The translations under genes and the position numbers were made by a program. The notes beneath the pieces are model-generated. The model made no database searches. It saw nothing but the letters and a program-made list of their open reading frames with translations, and was not told the origin of the DNA. This document shows, piece after piece, positions 8,285-16,421 of a stretch of 64,000 nt of DNA; within the stretch, counting starts at the first letter, position 1, and every line of letters starts with the position of its first letter. This DNA comes from Cohnella rhizoplanae. Lineage in GTDB: Bacteria > Bacillota > Bacilli > Paenibacillales > Paenibacillaceae. The stretch covers positions 169,900 to 233,899 of the forward strand of contig NZ_CAOJCN010000010.1 of the NCBI RefSeq assembly GCF_948329515.1, in the 5' to 3' direction.

Positions 8285-10279
8285 TTAACGCTCTTTCATT
8301 CCGCCTACGAGCAGCTCGCGCTGCTTTTCGACGTTCCCGTTCAGGCGGTACAGCTCGCTGGGCGAAATGCCGCTGGCAGCGATGAAGTTCTCGACGCGCT
8401 TGTATTGTTTGAGGGTGCTCTCGTCGCCCGGACGATATTCGGGAAGCGCAGCGACCATCTCCAGAATAAGGTTGCTGTGCTCGATCCGCTTGGCCATCTT
8501 GACGGAAGACGATTTGTCCGCGTTGAACACGGCTTTGGTGACGCCCCATGCGCCGGGTTTGGCGGCCCGGTCGCGGCCCATCTGCTTGATCGTGCGCGCC
8601 GCGCTCATCGTCGCGCCTGCGCCCGCGGCAGCAGCCTTAAGCGGCACGCCGACCTGGGCGCCGACGCCCGTCAAGGTGGCGATGTCGCCGGCGATGTTCG
8701 TCATCTCCAGTCCGATTTCCATCGTGCCGCGGATTTGGCGCTTGCGGTTGATGTACTTCATTTCCTTGGCCAGCTCGTAGTCCCGTATGTCCTTGAGCTC
8801 CTGGGCTTCCTCGGCGTCCGCGTTCGCGCCGAGCGCGATCAGCTGGTCCTTGCGCGCCTTGAGCTTGACCGGATCGGTACCCGCATTGGTGGACCAGAGG
8901 TGGACGCCGCCGAGCGTGCGCTTCTTCGAGGCGACGATATAATCTTTGTTTTTGCCGCCGGCGCCGTACGACCCCTTGAACTCTCGCTTGGCCGCGGTCA
9001 TCTTCATGACCGAGACCGTCGCCTTGATGGAGTTGTACGTCTTGATCGTAATCGAGATGCCGCTGATCGCGATGCCGATGCCGGGAATCGCGGTCGCGAG
9101 TCCGGCGGTGCCTACGTCGAGGATATCCTTGATCGCCTTGACCGTCTTAACCACGCCTTGCGCGGCTTGCAGGCTGTTTTCGAGCAGATCCAACGTGCCG
9201 GTGACGGCTTCGTCCTTGCTCAAGCCCTCGTCGCTCATGCCTTTTTTGAACATATCGTAAATGCCCTTGACGACGGAGAACGCGCTCTTGATCGCGGAGA
9301 TGGCCTCGCCAACCGAGCCGGACCAGTCGCTGACCGCTTCCGCATGGCCGATGCCCTCTCCTGCGTGGACGACGCCCGCGTCATTGACGACGGAGGCGCC
9401 GCCTTCGACCAGTTCTTGCCCGGCCTTGGCGGTATCGATGACGCCCTCTGCGACGTTCATCCGCTTCTCGTGGCCGGACGTTTCCGTATCCCGCGCTGCG
9501 GATAGCGTCTTTTTCATGGCGACGAGACCGCCGACCCCCGACATGACGAAGTCGAGCGGACCGGTGCCCACGTCGAGATGACTCTTTGCGTTTTCCAGCG
9601 ATTCTTTTTGATCTTCCTTGCCGGCGACGCCCTTCAGGTCGTCGATCGCGATCTCCAGCTGCTCGGACTTGGCGCCCGGCACGAGCGTGCCGAGTTCCTT
9701 GACGGTATCCGCCAGCTCCGCGTTATCCTCCAGCGCGTCTCCGTCGGCCTCGGGATTGCTGCCGACGGACGAGAGCGCGCCGCCCGATTGCTGGGCCTTG
9801 ATCTCGGCCAGCTTGTCGCGGGCGCCGGACAAGCCGCCCATCGGCTTCAGCTTTTCTTTGCGTATGAAGCCGTAATCGCTTCCGAACTTCGCCAATTTCC
9901 AATTGCCCGTTTTATCGTAGATCTCGTACATGTCGAGCTCGCCGCGGTATTTGATCTTGTTTCCGACCATCGTGTTCGCGTCGACCTCGAACGACTCGAC
10001 GCCCGCCGCGTCGTTCTCTTTTTTGAAGCTGCGAAGGTGAGCGCCGGCCAGCGAGGTCTGCGTCGCCGATTTGGGAGAGGGCATGGAAGCGGGCAGCTTG
10101 TTGGGATCCGTCAACAGCTGCAGGACGGAGGCATTGCCCAAGGCGCGCTGCATCTGCAGGATGCCGGCCGGCGATTGCATGCGCTGCAGCGTAGAGGTCG
10201 CCGGCGCGGCGGCGGAGCGCGCGGGTCGGGACGTGGCGGCGCCGGGGGCGGGGCGAGATTTGGCTTCGAATGAGCTCAT
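8285..10279 (-). CDS. candidate CIS cargo/effector with N-terminal QR-x-x-GN motif
   Basis: 664 aa from ATG 10279 with AAGGAGAA nine bases upstream; longer in-frame starts lack a site. The first ~30 residues are Ala/Pro/Ser/Arg-rich. Residues 31-56 carry LQRMQ and then LQMQRALGNASVLQLL, a motif close to one in the neighbouring DUF4157 protein. Residues about 65-150 contain small beta-like stretches (MVGNKIKYRGELDMYEIYD, FGSDYGFIRKEKL). The C-terminal two thirds are alanine/glycine-rich helices with a strong hydrophobic stretch at about 385-413 (GLATAIPGIGIAISGI) and a weaker one near 520-560, as in membrane-active or pore-forming toxins. No catalytic motif is recognised. Position between the DUF4157 gene and a chaperone-like gene supports a cargo role. 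Alternative: a structural accessory protein. Confidence 0.6.
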   Translation of the reverse strand: MSSFEAKSRPAPGAATSRPARSAAAPATSTLQRMQSPAGILQMQRALGNASVLQLLTDPNKLPASMPSPKSATQTSLAGAHLRSFKKENDAAGVESFEVDANTMVGNKIKYRGELDMYEIYDKTGNWKLAKFGSDYGFIRKEKLKPMGGLSGARDKLAEIKAQQSGGALSSVGSNPEADGDALEDNAELADTVKELGTLVPGAKSEQLEIAIDDLKGVAGKEDQKESLENAKSHLDVGTGPLDFVMSGVGGLVAMKKTLSAARDTETSGHEKRMNVAEGVIDTAKAGQELVEGGASVVNDAGVVHAGEGIGHAEAVSDWSGSVGEAISAIKSAFSVVKGIYDMFKKGMSDEGLSKDEAVTGTLDLLENSLQAAQGVVKTVKAIKDILDVGTAGLATAIPGIGIAISGISITIKTYNSIKATVSVMKMTAAKREFKGSYGAGGKNKDYIVASKKRTLGGVHLWSTNAGTDPVKLKARKDQLIALGANADAEEAQELKDIRDYELAKEMKYINRKRQIRGTMEIGLEMTNIAGDIATLTGVGAQVGVPLKAAAAGAGATMSAARTIKQMGRDRAAKPGAWGVTKAVFNADKSSSVKMAKRIEHSNLILEMVAALPEYRPGDESTLKQYKRVENFIAASGISPSELYRLNGNVEKQRELLVGGMKER

Positions 10280-10382
10280 GGCAGCACTTCTCCTTGACGA
10301 GGGACGAGTAGGGACGCAGTCGAAACATATAGCGTATTCGGAATAGCCGACCTTCGGTTCGATGCTCGTGAACCGGAGGCGG

Positions 10383-11015
10383 TCAAGAACGCTGTACCGG
10401 CATAAAAGGGGCGACGTGCTCCGGCAGCTCCGGCGTCGGGCGATCGGCCATTCGCTGGATGGCCGGAGCGGCTTGGTCCGGCGTCGCGGCCGCCCGCTCG
10501 CCGATGTCGTCGGCTTCTTTTTCCAATGCCGGGTCGTCATTGATGCGAAGCCCGCTCTTCAGCTGCGTAGTCGGCAGCACGCGGCCTTCGCGCTGCTGCA
10601 CGACATGCGCCAGCTCGTGTCCGATGATCTTCTGGCCGCTCTGCGTATCCGGATTGTACTGTCCGGGCGCAAAGTGGATGTCGTTGCCTTGCGCGTAGGC
10701 AAGCGCGCCCGCCGCCGAAGCCTGCGAAGAATTCGCATGGACGTTGACGTTGGAGAAGTCCGCGCCGATCGCTTTTTCCATCTTCGCCTGCACGTCTAGC
10801 GGCAGCGCGCCGGGCCTGTCCGACTTGCGCTGGGCCGGGGCGGCTTCCTCCTCCAGCGCCGCGTCTGCGGATCGGAGCATCTGCAGGACGGCCCGGTTGC
10901 CGACGGAGCGCTGCATGGCGAGAAGCTGGACGGCTTTGCCCCGCTGCGGCGGGGAGGAGCGATCCGCCGCAGCGGCGGATTGCGGACGGGACTTGTTGGC
11001 GTACGATCGGCTCAA
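10383..11015 (-). CDS. DUF4157 'eCIS core' metalloprotease-like protein
   Basis: 210 aa from TTG 11015, chosen because GAGGTG lies six bases upstream; the ATG at 11039 has no site and would fall only 14 bases from a TATAAT -10. Residues 31-48 hold LLAMQRSVGNRAVLQMLR; the DUF4157 domain follows (about 72-175) with the zinc motif HELAH (H133, E134, H137), preceded by IHFAPGQYNP and followed by an EKEADDIG segment that may give the third ligand. DUF4157 genes are a hallmark of extracellular contractile injection systems; their protease activity and role, perhaps cargo processing or targeting, are not settled. First gene of the minus-strand operon, divergent from the partner-switching genes. Confidence 0.92.
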   Translation of the reverse strand: MSRSYANKSRPQSAAAADRSSPPQRGKAVQLLAMQRSVGNRAVLQMLRSADAALEEEAAPAQRKSDRPGALPLDVQAKMEKAIGADFSNVNVHANSSQASAAGALAYAQGNDIHFAPGQYNPDTQSGQKIIGHELAHVVQQREGRVLPTTQLKSGLRINDDPALEKEADDIGERAAATPDQAAPAIQRMADRPTPELPEHVAPFMPVQRS

Positions 11016-11052
11016 GCGCGGCACCTCTTTTCCGTTCATGGATTTGTTCTAT

Positions 11053-11082
11053 ATTATAGCTTATATTTTCCATAGAAAAACG
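11053..11082 (-). promoter_or_regulatory. probable promoter of the DUF4157-cargo operon
   Basis: On the minus strand a consensus TATAAT occupies 11058-11053; the -35 region (GTTTTT, 11081-11076) is poor. Transcription starting near 11046 leaves about 30 bases before the TTG start at 11015, enough for its ribosome site. A GTTTAA box at 11095-11090 resembles a SigB -35, but no GGGTAT follows at the right distance. Confidence 0.4.
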
Positions 11083-11169
11083 AAAAGTTTTAAACGGGCT
11101 CCAGGGTGTGCGGATCGGGAAGCGGCGCTTGGGCGCGGATGCCGATCGCGGATCGAATTCTGTCTTTTA

Positions 11170-11201
11170 TTGACTTAAAAAATGTCGTTATATGGTATGA
11201 T
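11170..11201 (+). promoter_or_regulatory. possible promoter of the partner-switching/ATPase operon
   Basis: TTGACT (11170-11175) and an extended -10 TGGTATGAT (11193-11201). The 20-bp spacing is too long for the pair, so the extended -10 may work alone. It lies 57 bp before the TTG start at 11258. Confidence 0.4.
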
Positions 11202-11257
11202 ACGCGTGAACGACTACGTCATGGTAACGCGGACGGGCTGCGAACGGAGGGAAGACG

Positions 11258-11704
11258 TTGGCTCATAGTGACGACGATCATAGAGCGGCTGCGGACGAAG
11301 GCTGCGTATTGGCGCTGGACGGAGAACGTTCGGATATCGACGCGCTGCACCGATTCTTGGAGGGCGCATCGGTCCGTTTCGGCTGGAACGCCCGCACGCA
11401 GCATCACCTAACGCTAGCATGCGAGGAATTGCTGACGAACATCGTTTCCTACGGTTATCCGCATGGCGGCGTCCCCCGGATCCGGCTGTCGGCTGCGGCG
11501 ACGGCGCGCGGCGCGCGGCTCGTGCTCGAGGACAACGCCGTGGCGTTCGACCCGCTCGGCCAGCCCGACCCCGATTTGTCGCTCGACCTGGACAGCCGCC
11601 CGATCGGCGGCCTCGGCGTATATTTCGTCAAGCGTGTGATCGACGACGTGCACTACGAGCGGCTGCCATCCGGCAACCGGCTCACGATGATTAAATTCGA
11701 ATAG
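11258..11704 (+). CDS. RsbW-like anti-sigma factor/serine kinase (HATPase)
   Basis: 148 aa from TTG 11258 with CGGAGGGA upstream. The GHKL ATPase fold is intact: EELLTNIVSYGYP (N box), LEDNAVAFDPL (G1) and RPIGGLGVYFVKRVID (G2), ending in NRLTMIKFE. Proteins of this family bind and inhibit a sigma factor or another partner and phosphorylate a STAS antagonist on serine. The next two genes encode a STAS protein and a SpoIIE-type phosphatase, completing a partner-switching set. No sigma factor gene is near, so the target may be encoded elsewhere or may be a CIS protein. Confidence 0.9.
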   Translation: MAHSDDDHRAAADEGCVLALDGERSDIDALHRFLEGASVRFGWNARTQHHLTLACEELLTNIVSYGYPHGGVPRIRLSAAATARGARLVLEDNAVAFDPLGQPDPDLSLDLDSRPIGGLGVYFVKRVIDDVHYERLPSGNRLTMIKFE

Positions 11705-11718
11705 ACGAGGTGCGACCT

Positions 11719-12060
11719 ATGAATTTGACGGCTAAGGCGACGGACGGCGTCGCCATCTTATCGATAGAAGGACGTCTGGACGGGCAGAACGCATCTGAAG
11801 CCGAAGCGGCGTTCGCCGGATTGGCGGCGGAAGGACACAGCCGGTTCGTACTGGATTTCTCTGCGCTTCAATACATAAGCAGCGCCGGGCTGCGGGTCGT
11901 GCTCGTCGCGGCCAAGAAGACGAAGGCGATCAAGGGCAGCCTCATCTGCGCGGGGATGAACGAGGCGGTGCGCGAGGTGTTCGAGATGTCGGGCCTGCTC
12001 GGCATCCTGGAGACCGCGGACACGGCCGACGAGGCAGCGGGGCGCCTGGCTAGCCGTTAA
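11719..12060 (+). CDS. STAS-domain anti-sigma factor antagonist
   Basis: 113 aa from ATG 11719 (GACGAGGTG upstream), 14 bp after the HATPase gene. A single STAS domain: VAILSIEGRLDGQNA, FVLDFSALQYISSAGLRVVL and the C-terminal helix EVFEMSGLLGIL. The probable phospho-serine is S54 or S55 in YISSAGL. When unphosphorylated it should bind the HATPase protein and free that protein's partner; the phosphatase encoded next would reactivate it. Family assignment is firm; its link to the injection system is by position. Confidence 0.92.
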   Translation: MNLTAKATDGVAILSIEGRLDGQNASEAEAAFAGLAAEGHSRFVLDFSALQYISSAGLRVVLVAAKKTKAIKGSLICAGMNEAVREVFEMSGLLGILETADTADEAAGRLASR

Positions 12061-12133
12061 CGCGGCAATCGACCCGGCGACGGGGGCGAATCGGCGCTCA
12101 CAGGAGCGCGGCGGATTGGACGGGGGATGGGCG

Positions 12134-13498
12134 ATGGAACAGTTGTGGATGGCGGTCGTCCCTGCGTTGCTGGCGGGCGGGCTTGCCGGCGGTGCGGGCG
12201 TTTACGCGGTCTGCCGATCCCGCCTGCGGCAGGCCCGCACGCTGCTCGATATCAGCTTGCAGCTGAATTCGACGCTCAAGCGGAGCGAGCAGATCGGTCT
12301 GATCGTGGAGCGGGCCAAGACGATATTGCCGGTGGAGGCGGCCTCGGTGCTGCTGTTTGACCGTGAGAAGCAGGAGCTGTTTTTTGAAGTGGCGACGGGC
12401 GGAAAAGGCGAAGAGGTCAAGCGCATCCGCCTGCCGCTGGGCGAGGGCATCGCGGGCCTCGTTGCGCAGTCCGGCGAGAGCATCGTCGTCAACGACGCGG
12501 CCTCGGACCCGCGCTGGTCGAGCCGCGTGGCGGACTCGACGGGGTTCCGGACCCGCAATCTGCTGACCGTCCCGATCGTGAACGGCGGCCATGTCGAAGG
12601 CGTGCTGCAGGTCGTGAACAAGTCCGGCGGCAGGCCCTTTACCGAGCGCGATCGGCTGCTCCTCGAGGCGGTCGCGCTGCCGATGGCGGTAGCGCTCGAG
12701 AACGGGAGATTGTACGAGCAATTGGAGAGCTCGGTGCATGCGCTGGCCGCGACGACAAAAATCAAGGAGCGGCTGGAGAGCGAGCTGCAGATCGCGGGCG
12801 GCATCCAGATGAGCTTTTTGCCGCGCACGATGCCATCGGCGCAGGAGCCGTTCGATATTTGCGCGCTGCTCAAGTCCGCCAAAGAGGTCGGAGGAGATTT
12901 TTATAATTTCTACAAGATCGATCAGACCCGCCTGTTCTTCACGCTCGGCGACGTGTCCGACAAGGGCATTCCCGCCGCGCTGTTCATGGCGGTCGCGCTG
13001 ACGCTGCTCAAAGGCAAGATGAAGCCCGACCTGTCTCCCGGCGAGCTGCTCCGCATGGTCAACGACGAGCTGTCCAAGGACGATCCGATGCTGTTCGCGA
13101 CGATCGTATGCGGCGTGTTCGACGTCGAGACCGGCGAGACGACGCTCAGCGAGGGCGGGCATTGCACCCCGTATCTCATCCGGGCGACGGGCGAGGTGGT
13201 GCCGATCAAACTCAGAAAGAGCTTGCCGCTCGCGGCGATGCCGGAGTCGAGCTACTACGATACGGTGGTGACGCTGGCGGACGGCGACCGGCTCGTGCTG
13301 TATACGGACGGCATCACCGAAGCGGAGAACGGCGCGCAGGAGCAATACGGCGGTCAGCGCCTCCAGAAATTTCTGGGGATGACGCCGGGGATGTCGAGCG
13401 CCGAAGTAATCGACGCCCTGCTGATGGACGTGTTCATGTTCGCGGACGGAGCGCCGCAATCGGACGATATCGCGGTGCTTAGCTTAATGCGGCGATAA
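12134..13498 (+). CDS. membrane-anchored GAF-SpoIIE (PP2C) serine phosphatase
   Basis: 454 aa from ATG 12134. A hydrophobic segment at about 4-25 (WMAVVPALLAGGLAGGAGVYAV) anchors it to the membrane; a GAF domain (about 45-190; EAASVLLFD, GEGIAGLVA, LTVPIVNGG) should sense a small ligand; a coiled linker leads to a PP2C/SpoIIE domain (about 225-454) with EVGGDFYNF, GDVSDKGIPAALFM, EGGHCTPYLI, YTDGITEAEN and QSDDIAVL. All metal-binding aspartates appear present. It should dephosphorylate the STAS protein and so set the switch in answer to a signal at the membrane. It is followed after 15 bp by the CIS ATPase gene. Confidence 0.92.
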   Translation: MEQLWMAVVPALLAGGLAGGAGVYAVCRSRLRQARTLLDISLQLNSTLKRSEQIGLIVERAKTILPVEAASVLLFDREKQELFFEVATGGKGEEVKRIRLPLGEGIAGLVAQSGESIVVNDAASDPRWSSRVADSTGFRTRNLLTVPIVNGGHVEGVLQVVNKSGGRPFTERDRLLLEAVALPMAVALENGRLYEQLESSVHALAATTKIKERLESELQIAGGIQMSFLPRTMPSAQEPFDICALLKSAKEVGGDFYNFYKIDQTRLFFTLGDVSDKGIPAALFMAVALTLLKGKMKPDLSPGELLRMVNDELSKDDPMLFATIVCGVFDVETGETTLSEGGHCTPYLIRATGEVVPIKLRKSLPLAAMPESSYYDTVVTLADGDRLVLYTDGITEAENGAQEQYGGQRLQKFLGMTPGMSSAEVIDALLMDVFMFADGAPQSDDIAVLSLMRR

Positions 13499-13513
13499 AG
13501 AGGGGGACGCGCT

Positions 13514-15730
13514 TTGAGCGGCGACGGAATGTATCGGGACGGCGCGCAGTTGCTGGCGGACGAGCTGATGCTGCTGGAGGAAGGCCTTCGGACCTTGCTC
13601 GGGCCCGAAGGGGATAATCCGCTGGCGGACCCGATGGCCGCGCTGAAGGGTCTGGTCGTGACGCCCGGCGAGCTGCTGCGTTCGCCGGACGAGGAAGAAG
13701 TTCCTGCCGAGCGTTGGCGCGAATTCGTCTCGCGCCGGCGCGAGGCGGAGGAACGGATGGCGGAAAACGAGCGGCAGAGCAAGCTTGGCGGGACGGCGCT
13801 GCCCCTGGCCGAGCTGACGGAACGGCTGGGACTGACCCGCTGGGAGCGGCGGCTTGTCGTGCTCGGTCTCGCCGGCGAATGCAGCAGGCGGTATGAAAAG
13901 TGGTTCGGCTACTTGAACGACGACGTGACGCTCAAGTCGGCGACGCCGGATCTGGCGCTGCGGCTGCTGTGCGATACGGCCGCCGAACGCGCCGAAGGCA
14001 GGCGCGCGCTAGCCGGACCCAAGGCGCGGCGCTTGCTGCTGGATGCCGGCGAGGATATATATGCCCGTACGCCGGGACTGCGCGAGCCGATCCGGCTCGA
14101 TCCGCGCATCGTCAGCTTCGCGTTGGACGCGGAGACCGTGGACGCTCGTCTCGACGGTATCGCCCGCCGCTACGGTCCGGAAGACGGCGAGCTGCCGGAG
14201 CTGCCGGCCGGCGACGCGTCGTGGCGGATGCTGCAACCGCTGGCGGACGCTAAGCCGCATGCCGGATGGCCGCTCGCGCAGCTGTGGGGGCCTGCCGGCT
14301 CGGGCAAGCTGCTCCGGGCCCGCCGTCTCGCGGCTGCCAGAGGGCAGCCGCTGCTGTGCGTGCGCGTCGACCGTCTGCCCGCGGAGGCGCCCAAGCTGGC
14401 CGCCGTTCTCGCGCGGATCGCGAGAGAGGCGCTGCTCGTAGACGCTGCGCTCTGCTTCGCCGAGGGAGAGGGCGGCAAGGCGCCGGATCCGGCGCTGCTG
14501 GGCGTTTTCGGCGACGCGCTTAGCGACTATGCCGCGTTCGCAGCCCGGCCGCTTGTCTTCTGGACTAGCCGGGACCAGCGGACGCCCCACAGCTTGCCCT
14601 CGGCGGAGGGGCGGATGTTCTGGCAGTCCGAGATCGGCCTGCCGGACGCGTCGCGCCGGTCCGCGCTGTGGAAGGATGCGGCCGCCAGCGGGCGGGAAGG
14701 CGTGCCGGGGCCGATGCCCAAGCAATACGAAGAAGGCCTGTTCGACGAGCTCGCCGACAAATACCGCCTCACGCCAGGCCAGACTGAGCAGGCTTGGAGA
14801 CAGGCGCGCCTGCTGGCCGCCGGGGGCGGCCATGCCTGGCCGGGCCTTGCGGAACTGGAAGAGGCATCGCGCGGTCAATTCCGCCACCGGCTATCCGAGA
14901 TGGCCGAGCGGATCGTGCCCAAGCGGACCTGGCACGACCTGGTGCTGCCGCCGGAGCCGCTGGCGCTGCTGCGGGAGGCCTGCGGACGCTTCGCGCATCG
15001 CGGGCGCGTGCTGGAGGAATGGGGCTTCCGCGACAAACTGCCTTACGGCACAGGCCTGCATCTGCTGCTCGCGGGACCTCCGGGCACGGGCAAAACGATG
15101 TCCGCCGAGATCGTCGCCGCCGAGCTCGGACTGGAGATGTACCGGATCGATCTGTCGCGCATCGTGAGCAAGTATATCGGCGAGACGGAGCAGCGGCTCC
15201 GGGAACTGTTCGCCGAAGCGGAGCAGAGCGGGGCCATTTTGTTTTTCGACGAGGGCGACGCGCTGTTCGGGAAGCGGACCGAGATCAAGGACGCCCACGA
15301 TAAATACGCCAATATGGAGGCGGCATACCTGCTGCAGCGGATCGAGGCGTACGACGGCGTGACGATCCTGGCTACGAATCTGCTTCAGAATCTGGACGAA
15401 GCGCTGATGCGGCGAATGAGCGCGGTGATTAAGTTCCCTGCGCCTGACGCTTCGGACCGCGAGCGGATCTTCAGGGCGCATCTGCCCCCTTCGGTGCCGA
15501 CGGACGAAGATTTGGATTTGGCGTTTTTGGCCGCGAGGCTGGACGTGGCCGGCGGACATATCAAAAATATCGTGCTGACCGCGGCCTTTCTCGCCGCAGG
15601 GGAAGAAAAGCCGATCGGCATGGCTCATCTGGTGCGGGCCGCCGCACAGGAATTGCGCAAGATGGGGAAGATTTGGGTCAAAGAAAACTTTGCGCCATAC
15701 GATACCGAAAACGATGCAAGTTTTGGATAG
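13514..15730 (+). CDS. CIS AAA+ ATPase (Pvc15/Afp15-like)
   Basis: 738 aa from TTG 13514 with AGGGGGAC upstream. The C-terminal AAA+ module has Walker A GPPGTGKT (521-528), Walker B with D579-E580 in FFDEGDALF, sensor 1 in ILATNLLQNLD and an arginine pair in LMRRMSAVIKFP. A second P-loop-like stretch earlier (WGPAGSGKLLRARR, near 258-271) belongs to a degenerate N-terminal ATPase domain with its own remnant. This two-part build is typical of eCIS ATPases, which are conserved in these loci and thought to act in assembly or cargo loading. It sits between the partner-switching genes and the cap gene. Confidence 0.93.
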   Translation: MSGDGMYRDGAQLLADELMLLEEGLRTLLGPEGDNPLADPMAALKGLVVTPGELLRSPDEEEVPAERWREFVSRRREAEERMAENERQSKLGGTALPLAELTERLGLTRWERRLVVLGLAGECSRRYEKWFGYLNDDVTLKSATPDLALRLLCDTAAERAEGRRALAGPKARRLLLDAGEDIYARTPGLREPIRLDPRIVSFALDAETVDARLDGIARRYGPEDGELPELPAGDASWRMLQPLADAKPHAGWPLAQLWGPAGSGKLLRARRLAAARGQPLLCVRVDRLPAEAPKLAAVLARIAREALLVDAALCFAEGEGGKAPDPALLGVFGDALSDYAAFAARPLVFWTSRDQRTPHSLPSAEGRMFWQSEIGLPDASRRSALWKDAAASGREGVPGPMPKQYEEGLFDELADKYRLTPGQTEQAWRQARLLAAGGGHAWPGLAELEEASRGQFRHRLSEMAERIVPKRTWHDLVLPPEPLALLREACGRFAHRGRVLEEWGFRDKLPYGTGLHLLLAGPPGTGKTMSAEIVAAELGLEMYRIDLSRIVSKYIGETEQRLRELFAEAEQSGAILFFDEGDALFGKRTEIKDAHDKYANMEAAYLLQRIEAYDGVTILATNLLQNLDEALMRRMSAVIKFPAPDASDRERIFRAHLPPSVPTDEDLDLAFLAARLDVAGGHIKNIVLTAAFLAAGEEKPIGMAHLVRAAAQELRKMGKIWVKENFAPYDTENDASFG

Positions 15731-15750
15731 CCACTGGGCGTAATTGCCGA

Positions 15751-15756
15751 TATAAT
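15751..15756 (+). promoter_or_regulatory. possible -10 element before the structural genes
   Basis: TATAAT at 15751-15756 in an AT-rich patch between the ATPase stop and the DUF4255 gene. No clear -35 is seen at 16-18 bp. It may give separate expression of the particle genes. Confidence 0.3.
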
Positions 15757-15824
15757 AAAAATATTGGCGAAAATTGTAGGAATCTCTTCGGATTCTAGAC
15801 ATATTTATAGCGCCTTCGGGAGGG

Positions 15825-16421
15825 GTGGCATCTATCGGGTCATATACCGCGATCGCGGAAGTCGGTTCGAGCCTGCTCAAGCTCCTGCGCGAGCAGCTGT
15901 CTCCAGATCCGGTCACCCGTCCGGACCTCATCGGTCTGGCATCGCCGGCGGACAAGGGCGACCTTAGTCTGTCCTTGTACCTAGTAGGCGTCCGGGAGAG
16001 CGGGGAGGCCCGCAGGAACACGATGCAGTCGCAGGGCGGACAGCTGAGATACCCTCCTCTGGCACTAGATCTTACATACTTGATCACGGCGCATTCGGCA
16101 GCCGAGCCGCTTGCCCGTACCCTGGACGAGCATCTGATGCTGGGAAAGGTCGTTCAGGTGCTGTACGACAACGCGGTACTGCGAGCGCCTTACCTTGAGG
16201 GATCGCTCGCGATGAGCGGCGAGGAACTCCGCGTTACGGCGGAGAATCTCGATACGGACCAACTGGTTCGGCTGTGGCAGTTCGGCGATCTTCCTTACAA
16301 GCTGTCGCTCGTGTACAAGGTCGGGCCGATCCTGCTCGAGTCGACTCGCATGAAGCCGGGACCGCGCGTCGTCGAACGGCGCATTACGCTGCAGGACATC
16401 GGGGGAGGGGAGAACCGATGA
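15825..16421 (+). CDS. DUF4255 tail terminator/cap protein (Pvc16-like)
   Basis: 198 aa from GTG 15825. The protein matches the DUF4255 (Pvc16 N-terminal) pattern: IGSYTAIAEVGSSLLKLLREQL at the start (given here only in part as SYTAIAEVG), LSLSLYLVGV, YPPLALDLTYLITAHS and SLVYKVGPILLES. In eCIS particles this protein caps the distal end of the sheath/tube. The start is uncertain: GGGAGGGG ends almost at the GTG, while family members usually begin next to SYT-IADVG, so an initiation a few codons later (ATC 15834) is possible. It overlaps the next gene by ATGA. Confidence 0.88.
   Translation: MASIGSYTAIAEVGSSLLKLLREQLSPDPVTRPDLIGLASPADKGDLSLSLYLVGVRESGEARRNTMQSQGGQLRYPPLALDLTYLITAHSAAEPLARTLDEHLMLGKVVQVLYDNAVLRAPYLEGSLAMSGEELRVTAENLDTDQLVRLWQFGDLPYKLSLVYKVGPILLESTRMKPGPRVVERRITLQDIGGGENR

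Noticed and set aside
8216..9505. 429-aa plus-strand frame opposite the candidate cargo gene
   Set aside because: It crosses the cargo gene and part of the YbjN-like gene, has no recognisable domain, and the minus-strand genes have proper starts and a shared terminator.
11016..11073. ATG 11039 or ATG 11073 as start of the DUF4157 gene or of a separate small protein
   Set aside because: Neither has a ribosome site; 11039 lies too close to the TATAAT box, and the 11073 frame is a different frame without homology. TTG 11015 fits site and promoter.
11087..11095. SigB-type promoter for the DUF4157 operon
   Set aside because: GTTTAA is present, but no GGGTAT-like -10 follows at 12-15 bp; a sigma-A -10 nearby is better.
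12098..13459. 453-aa open frame antisense to the SpoIIE phosphatase gene
   Set aside because: The plus strand encodes an intact GAF-PP2C protein with all motifs; the antisense frame is Arg/His/Leu-rich without any domain, typical of high-GC shadow frames.
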